DNA of 64,000 nt. Origin: Ptiloglossa arizonensis. Its lineage: Eukaryota > Arthropoda > Insecta > Hymenoptera > Colletidae. Location: assembly GCF_051014685.1 (NCBI RefSeq), contig NW_027479785.1:1-64000 (forward strand), read 5' to 3'. The notes below the pieces were generated by a model that ran no database searches, was not told the DNA's origin, and saw only the letters and a list, made by a program, of their open reading frames with translations. This document shows, piece after piece, positions 1 to 9,791 of the stretch; within the stretch, counting starts at the first letter, position 1; each line of letters opens with the position of its first letter. The position numbers and the translations under genes are program-made.

Positions 1-2794
1 GAGCATCAGAACTGCGAAAATGTTGAGTTTCTCAAGCGTTTCTTACCTACAAACTGCCATATCTCGCGAACGGATTGACCAATCCGCAAAATTTCTGTTG
101 CATCTGAAAGTACAAACTCGCCCGATAACAACGGTATGCGTACTTTTCCCCTAGGCCGTTCTAGTTATTCGTTCCGAGCATCAGAACTGCGAAAATGTTG
201 AGTTTCTCAAGCGTTTCTTACCTCCAAACTGCCATATCTCGCGAAAGGAATGACCAATCCGCAAAATTTCTGTTGCATCTGAAAGTAGAAACTCGCCCGA
301 TTACAACGGTATGCGTACTTCTCCCCTAGTCCGTTCTAGTTATTCGTATCGAGCATCCGAACTGCGAAAATTTTGAGTTTCTCAAGCGTCTCTTACCTCC
401 AAACTGCCATATCTCGCGAATGGTTTGACCAATCCGCAAAATTTCTGTTGCATCTGAAAGTAGAAACTCGCCCGATTACAACGGTATGCGTACTTTTCCC
501 CTAGGCCGTTCTAGTTATTCGTTTCGAGCATCAGAACTGCGAAAATGTTGAGTTTCTCAAGCGTTTCTTACCTACAAACTGCCATATCTCGCGAACGGAT
601 TGACCAATCCGCAAAATTTCTGTTGCATCTGAAAGTACAACTCGCCCGATTACAACGGTATGCGTACTTTTCCCTAGGCCGTTCTAGTTATTCGTTTCGA
701 GCATCAGAACTGCGAAAATGTTGAGTTTCTCAAGCGTTTCTTACCTACAAACTGCCATATCTCGCGAACGATTGACCAATCCGAAAAATTTCTGATGCAT
801 CTGAAAGTAGAAACTCGCCCGATTACAACGGTATGCGTACTTTTCCCCTAGGCCGTTCTAGTTATTCGTTTCGAGCATCAGAACTGCGAAAATTTTGAGT
901 TTCTCAAGCGTTTCTTACCTCCAAACTGCCATATCTCGCGAACGGATTGACCAATCCGCAAAATTTCTGTTGCATCTGAAAGTAGAAACTCGCCCGATTA
1001 CAACGGTATGCGTACTTCTCCCCTAGTCCGTTCTAGTTATTCGTTTCGAGCATCAGAACTGCGAAAATTTGAGTTTCTCAAGCGTTTCTTACCTCCAAAC
1101 TGCCATATCTCGCGAACGGTTTTACCAATCCGCAAAATTTCTGTTGCATCTGAAAGTAGAAACTCGCCCGATTACAACGGTATGCGTACTTTTCCCCTAG
1201 GCCGTTCTAGTTATTCGTTTCGAGCATCAGAACTGCGAAAATGTTGAGTTTCTCAAGCGTTTCTTACATACAAACTGCCATATCTCGCGAACGGATTGAC
1301 GAATCCGCAAAATTTCTGTTAGCATCTGAAAGTAGAAACTCGCCCGATTACAACGGTATGCGTACTTTTCCCCTAGGCCGTTCTAGTTATTCGTTTCGAG
1401 CATCAGAACTGCGAAAATTTGAGTTTCTCAAGCGTTTCTTACCTCCAAACTGCCATATCTCGCGAACGGATTGACCAATCCGCAAAATTTCTGTTGCATC
1501 AGAAAGTACAAACTCGCCCGATTACAACGGTATGCGTACTTTTCCCCTAGGCCTTTCTAGTTATTCGTTTCGAGCATCAGAACTGCGAAAATGTTGAGTT
1601 TCTCAAGCGTTTCTTACCTACAAACTGCCATATCTCGCGAACGGATTGACTAATCCGCAAAATTTCTGTTGCATCTGAAAGTACAAACTCGCCGATAACA
1701 ACGGTATGCGTACTTTTCCCCTAGGCCGTTCTAGTTATTCGTTCCGAGCATCAGAACTGCGAAAATGTTGAGTTTCTCAAGCGTTTCTTACCTCCAAACT
1801 GCCATATCTCGCGAACGGATTGACCAATCCGCAAAATTTCTGTTGCATCTGAAAGTAGAAACTCGCCCGATTACATCGGTATGCGTACTTTTCCCCTAGG
1901 CCGCTCTAGTTATTCGTTTCGAGCATCAGAACTGCGAAAATTATGAGTTTCTCAAGCGTTTCTTACCTCCAAACTGCCATATCTCGCGAACGGATTGACC
2001 AATCCGCAAAATTTCTGTTGCATCTGAAAGTAGAAACTCGCCCGATTACAACGGTATGCGTACGTTTCCCCAAGTCCGTTCTAGTTATTCGTTTCGAGCA
2101 TCAGAACTGCGAAAATTTTGAGTCTCTCAAGCGTTTCTTACTTCCAAACTGCCATATCTCGCGAACGGATTGACCAATCCGCAAAGTTTCTGTTGCATCT
2201 GAAAGTAGAAACTCGCCCGATTACAACGGTATGCGTACTTTTCCCCTAGGCCGTTCTAGTTATTCGTTTCGAGCATCAGAACTGCGAAAATGTTGAGTTT
2301 CTCAAGCGTTTCTTACCGACAAACTGCCATATCTCGCGAACGGATTGACCAATCCGCAAAATTTCTGTTGCATCTGAAAGTAGAAACTCGCCCGATTACA
2401 ACGGTATGCGTACTTTTCCCCTAGGCTGTTCTAGTTATTCGTTTCGAGCATCAGAACTGCGAAAATTTTGAGTTTCTCAAGCGTTTCTTACCTCCAAACT
2501 GCCATATCTCGCGAACGGATTTACCAATCCGCAAAATTTCTGCTGCATCTGAAAGTAGAAACTCGCCCGATACAACGGTATGCGTACTTCTCCCCTAGTC
2601 CGTTCTAGTTATTCGTTTCGAGCATCAGAACTGCGAAAATTTTGAGTTTCTCAAGCGTTTCTTACCTCCAAACTGCCATATCTCGCGAACGGTTTGACCA
2701 ATCCGCAAAATTTCTGTTGCATCTGAAAGTAGAAACTCGCCCGATTACAACGGTATGCGTACTTTTCCCCTAGGCCGTTCTAGTTATTCGTTTC
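1..2794 (+). repeat. Left flank: weakly ordered satellite monomers
   Basis: About 16 monomers lack the regular A-B-C-D and E1-E5 succession seen later. Monomers with G at position 22 (aaaatgttgag) alternate irregularly with T-type monomers, and the TTCTCCCCTAGTCC variant appears near 319, 1016 and 2590. Private variants include GATAACA (124 and 1694), GTTCCGAG (171 and 1741), AAAATTATGAG (1938-1948) and GTACGTTTCCCCAAGTCC (from 2061). Several isolated one-base indels occur between 631 and 1695. No gene or non-satellite sequence is present. Confidence 0.8.
1571..1811 (+). repeat. Copy of bases 1-241, nine monomers downstream
   Basis: Bases 1-241 recur here at an offset of 1570 bp, which is nine monomers less five bases of indels in between. 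The link rests on two variants I see only in this pair: GATAACA in place of GATTACA (124 and 1694) and GTTCCGAG in place of GTTTCGAG (171 and 1741). Similarity breaks down after about 241/1811, where one copy reads GAAAGGAATG and the other GAACGGATTG. The left end of the duplicated block lies outside the window. Confidence 0.7.
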
Positions 2795-5199
2795 GAGCAT
2801 CAGAACTGCGAAAATGTTGAGTTTCTCAAGCGTTTCTTACCTACAAACTGCCATATCTCGCGAACGGATTGACCAATCCGCAAAATTTCTGTTGCATCTG
2901 AAAGTAGAAACTCGCCCGATTACAGCGGTATGCGTACTTTTCCCCTAGTCCGTTCTAGTTATGCTTGTCGAGCATCAGAACTGCGAAAATTTTGAGTTTC
3001 TCAAGTGTTTCATACATCCAAACTGCCATATCTCGCGAACGGATTGACCTATCCGCAAAATTTCTGTTGCATCTGAAAGTACAAACTCGCCCGATTACAA
3101 CGGTATGCGTACTTTTCCCCTAGGCCGTTCTAGTTATTCGTTTCGAGCATCAGAACTGCGAAAATTTTGAGTTTCTCAAGCGTTTCTTACCTCCAAACTG
3201 CCATATCTCGCGAAAGGAATGACCAATCCGCAAAATTTCTGTTGCATCTGAAAGTAGAAACTCGCCCGATTACAACGGTATGCGTACTTTTCCCCTAGTC
3301 CGTTCTAGTTATTCGTTTCGAGCATCAGAACTGCGACAATTTTGAGTTTCCCAAGCGTTTCTTACCTCCAAACTGCCATATCTCGCGAACGGATTGACCA
3401 ATCCGCAAAATTTCTGTTGCATCTGAAAGTAGAAACTCGCCCGATTACAACGGTATGCGTACTTTTCCCCTAGGCCGTTCTAGTTATTCGTTTCGAGCAT
3501 CAGAACTGCGAAAATGTTGAGTTTCTCAAGCGTTTCTTACCTACAAACTGCCATATCTCGCGAACGGATTGACCAATCCGCAAAATTTCTGTTGCATCTG
3601 AAAGTAGAAACTCGCCCGATTACAACGGTATGCGTACTTTTCCCCTAGGCCGTTCTAGTTATTCGTTTCGAGCATCAGAACTGCGAAAATTTTGAGTTTC
3701 TCAAGCGTTTCTTACTTCCAAACTGCCATATCTCGCGAACGGATTGACCAATCCGCAAAATTTCTGTTGCATCTGAAAGTAGAAACTCGCCCGAATACAA
3801 CGGTATGCGTACTTTTCCCCTAGGCCGTTCTAGTTAATCGTTTCGAGCATCAGAACTGCGAAAGTTTTGAGTTTCTCAAGCGTTTCTTACTTCCACACTG
3901 CCATATCTCGCGAACGGATTGACCAATCCGCAAAATTTCTGATGCATCTGACAGTAGAAACTCGCCCGATTACAACGGTATGCGTACTTTTCCCCTAGGC
4001 CGTTCTAGTTATTCGTTTCGAGCATCAGAACTGCGACAATTTTGAGTTTCTCAAGCGTTTCTTACCTCCAAACTGCCATATCTCGCGAACGGTTTGACCA
4101 ATCCGCAAAATATCTGTTGCATCTGAAAGTAGAAACTCGCCCGATTACAACGGTATGCGTACTTTTCCCCTAGGCCGTTCTAGTTATTCGTTTCGAGCAT
4201 CAGAACTGCGAAAATGTTGAGTTTCTCAAGCGTTTCTTACCTACAAACTGCCATATCTCGCGAACGGATTGACCAATCCGCAAAATTTCTGATGCATCTC
4301 ACAGTAGAAACTCGCCCGATTACAACGGTATGCGTGCTTTTCCCCTAGGCCGCTCTAGTTATTCGTTTCGAGCATCAGAACTGCGAAAATTTTTTGTTTC
4401 TCAAGTGTTTCATACATCCAAACTGCCATATCTCGCGAACGGATTGACCAATCCGCAAAATTTCTGTTGCATCTGAAAGTAGAAACTCGCCCGATTACAA
4501 CGGTGTGCGTACTTTTCCCCTAGGCCGTTCTGGTTATTCGTTTCGAGCATCAGAACTGTGAAAATTTTGAGTTTCTCAACCGTTTCTACCTCCAAACTGC
4601 CATATCTCGCGAACGGATTGACCAATCCGCAAAATTTCTGTTGCATCTGAAAGTAGAAAGTCGCCCGATTACAACGGTATGCGTACTTTTCCCCTAGACC
4701 GTTCTAGTTATGCTTGTCGAGCATCAGAACTGCGAAAATTTTGAGTTTCTCAAGCGTTTCTTACCTCCAAACTGCCATATCTCGCGAACGGATTGACTAA
4801 TCCGCAAAATTTCTGTTGCATCTGAAAGTAGAAACTCGCCCGCTTACAACGGTATGCGTACTTTTCCCCTAGGCCGTTCTAGTTATTCGTTTCGAGCATC
4901 AGAACTGCGAAAATTTTGAGTTTCTCAAGCGTTTCTTACCTCCAAACTGCCATATCTCGCGAACGGATTGACCAATCCGCAAAATTTCTGTTGCATCTGA
5001 AAGTAGAAACTCGCCCGATTACATCGGTATGCGTACTTTTCCCCTAGGCCGTTCTAGTTATTCGTTTCGAGCATCAGAACTGCGAAAATTTTGAGTTTCT
5101 CAAGCGTTTCTTACCTCCAAACTGCCATATCTCGCGAACGGATTGACCAATCCGCAAAATTTCTGTTGCATCTGAAAGTACAAACTCGCCCGATTACAA
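2795..5199 (+). repeat. First ordered domain with early forms of both modules
   Basis: Classes begin to follow a fixed order here: an A monomer at 2795 (ACAGCGG, TAGTCC, ATGCTTGTC), a B monomer (CAAGTG, CATACATCC, TACAAAC), a C monomer (GAAAGGAATG) and a D-like monomer (GACAATTTT). Elements of the five-monomer block follow: GAATACAAC near 3793, AAAGTTTTG near 3861, TTTTTTG near 4390, CTGTG with CAACCG near 4557-4580, and GACTAATCC near 4795. The order is looser than later; a D-type and a G22-type monomer (4030-4380) sit between block members. This may be an ancestral or partly rearranged arrangement. Confidence 0.7.
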
Positions 5200-7649
5200 C
5201 GGTATGCGTACTTTTCCCCTAGTCCGTTCTAGTTATGCTTGTCGAGCATCAGAACTGCGAAAATTTTGAGTTTCTCAAGTGTTTCATACATCCAAACTGC
5301 CATATCTCGCGAACGGATTGACCAATCCGCAAAATTTCTGTTGCATCTGAAAGTACAAACTCGCCCGATTACAACGGTATGCGTACTTTTCCCCTAGGCC
5401 GTTCTAGTTATTCGTTTCGAGCATCAGAACTGCGAAAATTTTGAGTTTCTCAAGCGTTTCTTACCTCCAAACTGCCATATCTCGCGAACGGATTGTCCAA
5501 TCCGCAAAATTTCTGTTGCATCTGAAAGTAGAAACTCGCCCGATACAACGGTATGCGTACTTCTCCCCTAGTCCGTTCTAGTTATTCGTTTCGAGCATCA
5601 GAACTGCGAAAATTTTGAGTTTCTCAAGCGTTTCTTACCTCCAAACTGCCATATCTCGCGAACGGTTTGACCAATCCGCAAAATTTCTGTTGCATCTGAA
5701 AGTAGAAACTCGCCCGATTACAACGGTATGCGTACTTTTCCCCTAGGCCGTTCTAGTTATTCGTTTCGAGCATCAGAACTGCGAAAATTTTGAGTTTCTC
5801 AAGCGTTTCTTACCTCCAAACTGCCATATCTCGCGAAAGGAATGACCAATCCGCAAAATTTCTGTTGCATCTGAAAGTAGAAACTCGCCCGATTACAACG
5901 GTATGCGTACTTTTCCCCTAGTCCGTTCTAGTTATTCGTTTCGAGCATCAGAACTGCGACAATTTTGAGTTTCTCAAGCGTTTCTTACCTCCAAACTGCC
6001 ATATCTCGCGAACGGTTTGACCAATCCGCAAAATATCTGTTGCATCTGAAAGTAGAAACTCGCCCGATTACAACGGTATGCGTACTTTTCCCCTAGGCCG
6101 TTCTAGTTATTCGTTTCGAGCATCAGAACTGCGAAAATGTTGAGTTTCTCAAGCGTTTCTTACCTACAAACTGCCATATCTCGCGAACGGATTGACCAAT
6201 CCGCAAAATTTCTGCTGCATCTGAAAGTAGAAACTCGCCCGATTACAACGGTATGCGTACTTTTCCCCTAGGCCGTTCTAGTTATTCGTTTCGAGCATCA
6301 GAACTGCGAAAATTTTGAGTTTCTCAAGCGTTTCTTACTTCCAAACTGCCATATCTCGCGAACGGATTGACCAATCCGCAAAATTTCTGTCGCATCTGAA
6401 AGTAGAAACTCGCCCGATACAACGGTATGCGTACTTCTCCCCTAGTCCGTTCTAGTTATTCGTTTCGAGCATCAGAACTGCGAAAATTTTGAGTTTCTCA
6501 AGCGTTTCTTACCTCCAAACTGCCATATCTCGCGAACGGTTTGACCAATCCGCAAAATTTCTGTTGCATCTGAAAGTAGAAACTCGCCCGATTACAACGG
6601 TATGCGTACTTTTCCCCTAGGCCGTTCTAGTTATTCGTTTCGAGCATCAGAACTGCGAAAATGTTGAGTTTCTCAAGCGTTTCTTACCTACAAACTGCCA
6701 TATCTCGCGAACGGATTGACCAATCCGCAAAATTTCTGTTGCATCTGAAAGTAGAAACTCGCCCGATTACAGCGGTATGCGTACTTTTCCCCTAGTCCGT
6801 TCTAGTTATGCTTGTCGAGCATCAGAACTGCGAAAATTTTGAGTTTCTCAAGTGTTTCATACATCCAAACTGCCATATCTCGCGAACGGATTGACCAATC
6901 CGCAAAATTTCTGTTGCATCTGAAAGTACAAACTCGCCCGATTACAACGGTATGCGTACTTTTCCCCTAGGCCGTTCTAGTTATTCGTTTCGAGCATCAG
7001 AACTGCGAAAATTTTGAGTTTCTCATGCGTTTCTTACCTCCAAACTGCCATATCTCGCGAAAGGAATGACCAATCCGCAAAATTTCTGTTGCATCTGAAA
7101 GTAGAAACTCGCCCGATTACAACGGTATGCGTACTTTTCCCCTAGTCCGTTCTAGTTATTCGTTTCGAGCATCAGAACTGCGACAATTTTGAGTTTCTCA
7201 AGCGTTTCTTACCTCCAAACTGCCATATCTCGCGAACGGTTTGACCAATCCGCAAAATTTCTGTTGCATCTGAAAGTAGAAACTCGCCCGATTACAACGG
7301 TATGCGTACTTTTCCCCTAGGCCGTTCTAGTTATTCGTTTCGAGCATCAGAACTGCGAAAATGTTGAGTTTCTCAAGCGTTTCTTACCTACAAACTGCCA
7401 TATCTCGCGAACGGATTGACCAATCCGCAAAATTTCTGTTGCATCTGAAAGTAGAAACTCGCCCGATTACAGCGGTATGCGTACTTTTCCCCTAGTCCGT
7501 TCTAGTTATGCTTGTCGAGCATCAGAACTGCGAAAATTTTGAGTTTCTCAAGTGTTTCATACATCCAAACTGCCATATCTCGCGAACGGATTGACCAATC
7601 CGCAAAATTTCTGTTGCATCTGAAAGTACAAACTCGCCCGATTACAACG
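5200..7649 (+). repeat. 14-monomer block, copy 1 of 3
   Basis: This 2.45-kb block recurs at 16218-18667 (offset 11018) and again at 20066-22515 (offset 14866). Rare tracer variants shared by all three copies prove the relationship: GATTGTCC at about 5491, TTCTGCTGC at about 6211, CTGTCGCATC at about 6388 and CTCATGCG at about 7022. I noticed only two substitutions separating copy 1 from the other two: GAGTTT against GAGCTT near 5970, and CCCCTAGG against CCACTAGG near 6090. The left edge is set by A/G at 5199/16217 and the right edge by G/A at 7650/18668. Confidence 0.85.
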
Positions 7650-8041
7650 GTATGCGTACTTTTCCCCTAGGCCGTTCTAGTTATTCGTTTCGAGCATCAG
7701 AACTGTGAAAATTTTGAGTTTCTCAAGCGTTTCTTACCTCCAAACTGCCATATCTCGCGAAAGGAATGACCAATCCGCAAAATTTCTGTTGCATCTGAAA
7801 GTAGAAACTCGCCCGATTACAACGGTATGCGTACTTTTCCCCTAGTCCGATCTAGTTATTCGTTTCGAGCAGCAGAACTGCGACAATTTTGAGTTTCTCA
7901 AGCGTTTCTTACCTCCAAACTGCCATATCTCGCGAACGGTTTGACCAATCCGCAAAATATCTGTTGCATCTGAAAGTAGAAACTCGCCCGATTACAACGG
8001 TATGCGTACTTTTCCCCTAGGCCGTTCTAGTTATTCGTTTC
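6642..8041 (+). repeat. Two consecutive A-B-C-D four-monomer modules
   Basis: Exactly 1400 bp holds two 700-bp quartets (monomers starting at 6642, 6817, 6992, 7167 and 7342, 7517, 7692, 7867). A: G at position 22, ACCTAC, ACAGCGG, TAGTCC, ATGCTTGTC. B: CAAGTGTTTCATACATCC and TACAAACTC. C: GAAAGGAATGACC and TAGTCC. D: GCGACAATTTT with GGTTTGACC. The second C carries GATCTAG and is followed by GCAGCAG; the second D has AAAATATCTG. The same order recurs near 10.68, 17.66, 21.5, 22.2, 23.4, 24.1, 27.3, 43.0, 47.2, 58.1 and 58.95 kb, making it a genuine higher-order unit. Confidence 0.85.
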
Positions 8042-8916
8042 GAGCATCAGAACTGCGAAAATTTTGAGTTTCTCAAGCGTTTCTTACTTCCAAACTGCCA
8101 TATCTCGCGAACGGATTGACCAATCCGCAAAATTTCTGTTGCATCTGAAAGTAGAAACTCGCCCGAATACAACTGTATGCGTACTTTTCCCCTAGGCCGT
8201 TCTAGTTAATCGTTTCGAGCATCAGAACTGCGAAAGTTTTGAGTTTCTCAAGCGTTTCTTACTTCCACACTGCCATATCTCGCGAACGGATTGACCAATC
8301 CGCAAAATTTCTGATGCATCTGACAGTAGAAACTCGCCCGATTACAACGGTATGCGTACTTTTCCCCTAGGCCGCTCTAGTTATTCGTTTCGAGCATCAG
8401 AACTGCGAAAATTTTTTGTTTCTCAAGTGTTTCATACATCCAAACTGCCATATCTCGCGAACGGATTGACCAATCCGCAAAATTTCTGTTGCATCTGAAA
8501 GTAGAAACTCGCCCGATTACAACGGTATGCGTACTTTTCCCCTAGGCCGTTCTGGTTATTCGTTTCGAGCATCAGAACTGTGAAAATTTTGAGTTTCTCA
8601 ACCGTTTCTTACCTCCAAACTGCCATATCCCGCGAACGGATTGACCAATCCGCAAAATTTCTGTTGCATCTGAAAGTAGAAAGTCGCCCGATTACAACGG
8701 TATGCGTACTTTTCCCCTAGACCGTTCTATTTATGCTTGTCGAGCATCAGAACTGCGAAAATTTTGAGTTTCTCAAGCGTTTCTTACCTCCAAACTGCCA
8801 TATCTCGCGAACGGATTGACTAATCCGCAAAATTTCTGTTGCATCTGAAAGTAGAAAGTCGCCCGATTACAACGGTATGCGTACTTTTCCCCTAGACCGT
8901 TCTAGTTATGCTTGTC
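8042..8916 (+). repeat. E1-E5 five-monomer module (reference copy)
   Basis: Five monomers starting at 8042, 8217, 8392, 8567 and 8742 form an 875-bp unit. E1: CTTACTTCC, GAATACAAC and TTAATCG. E2: AAAGTTTTG, CTTCCACAC, GATGCATCTGACAG and CCGCTCTAG. E3: TTTTTTG, CAAGTG, CATACATCC and TTCTGG. E4: CTGTG, CAACCG, GAAAGTCG, TAGACC and ATGCTTGTC. E5: GACTAATCC. The E2 marker AAAGTTTTG (or its one-base deletion) occurs about 19 times across the window, nearly always just downstream of an E1-like monomer. T to A at monomer position 98 in E2 creates the perfect palindrome GATGCATC. Confidence 0.85.
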
Positions 8917-9616
8917 GAGCATCAGAACTGCGAAAATTTTGAGTTTCTCAAGCGTTTCTTACCTCCAAACTGCCATATCTCGCGAACGTATTGACCAATC
9001 CGCAAAATTTCTGTTGCATCTGAAAGTAGAATCTCGCCCGATTACAACTGTATGCGTACTTTTCCCCTAGGCCGTTCTGGTTATTCGTTTCGAGCATCAG
9101 AACTGTGAAAATTTTTAGTTTCTCAACCGTTTCTTACCTCCAAACTGCCATATCTCGCGAACGGATTGAACAATCCGCAAAATTTCAGTTGCATTTGAAA
9201 GTAGAAAGTCGCCCGATTACAACGGTATGCGTACTTCTCCCCTAGACCGTTCTAGTTATGCTTGTCGAGCATCAGAACTACGAAAATTTTGAGTTTCTCA
9301 ACCGTTTCTTACCTCCAAACTGCCATATCTCGCGAACGGATTGACCAATCCGCAAAATTTCTGTTGCATCTGAAAGTAGAAAGTCGCCCGATTACAACGG
9401 TATGCGTACTTTTCCCCTAGACCGTTCTAGTTATGCTTGTCGAGCATCAGAACTGCGAAAATTTTGAGTTTCTCAAGCGTTTCTTACCTCCAAACTGCCA
9501 TATCTCGCGAACGGATTGACTAATCCGCAAAATTTCTGTTGCATCTGAAAGTAGAAACTCGCCCGCTTACAACGGTATGCGTACTTTTCCCCTAGGCCGT
9601 TCTAGTTATTCGTTTC

Positions 9617-9791
9617 GAGCATCAGAACTGCGAAAATTTTGAGTTTCTCAAGCGTTTCTTACCTCCAAACTGCCATATCTCGCGAACGGATTGACCAATC
9701 CGCAAAATTTCTGTTGCATCTGAAAGTAGAAACTCGCCCGATTACAACGGTATGCGTACTTTTCCCCTAGGCCGTTCTAGTTATTCGTTTC
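9617..9791 (+). repeat. Reference (consensus-like) 175-bp monomer
   Basis: This copy matches the majority base at all the diagnostic sites I tracked and serves as the coordinate frame (position 1 = 9617). It has 77 G+C of 175 (44%) and 13 CpG dinucleotides. Landmarks: an AAAATTTT palindrome at monomer 17-24, a TCGCGA (NruI-type) palindrome at 64-69, a 16-base near-palindrome at 71-86, the near-palindrome GTATGCGTAC at 134-143 and CCTAGG (AvrII-type) at 150-155. Main diagnostic sites: 15 (C/T), 18 (A/C), 20 (A/G), 22 (T/G), 25-26 (GA/TT), 35-37 (GCG, GTG or CCG), 47-49, 71-75, 80-81, 97-98, 113, 117, 125-134, 154-156 and 165-173. There is no start-to-stop frame with coding character. Confidence 0.95.
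9687..9702. repeat. Inverted repeat inside the monomer (7-bp arms, 2-bp spacer)
   Basis: CGGATTG-AC-CAATCCG is a perfect dyad with 7-bp arms around a 2-bp centre, at monomer positions 71-86. It recurs in most of the monomers. It could extrude as a small cruciform or be a site for a dimeric DNA-binding protein, but nothing here shows binding. It is degraded in defined classes: class C reads AGGAATG in the left arm, class D has GGTTTG, and class E5 has TAATCCG on the right. No arm change is matched by a compensating change in the other arm, which argues against a conserved stem in RNA. Confidence 0.8.

Noticed and set aside
4410..4646. Minus-strand open frame as a possible antisense gene
   Set aside because: It is two monomers read in reverse with a repeated internal peptide, created by a local one-base loss (TTTCTACC near 4586); the equivalent stretch in other copies is closed.
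9633..9640. AAAATTTT as a phased A-tract causing sequence-directed curvature
   Set aside because: There is one such tract per 175 bp, and it is altered in several classes (AAAATGTT, ACAATTTT, AAAGTTTT). There is no ten-base phasing of further A-tracts that would bend the monomer strongly.
9750..9759. GTATGCGTAC and CCTAGG as regulatory operators
   Set aside because: They are short palindromes or near-palindromes that vary freely between classes (TAGGCC, TAGTCC, TAGACC), and no transcription unit exists for them to control.
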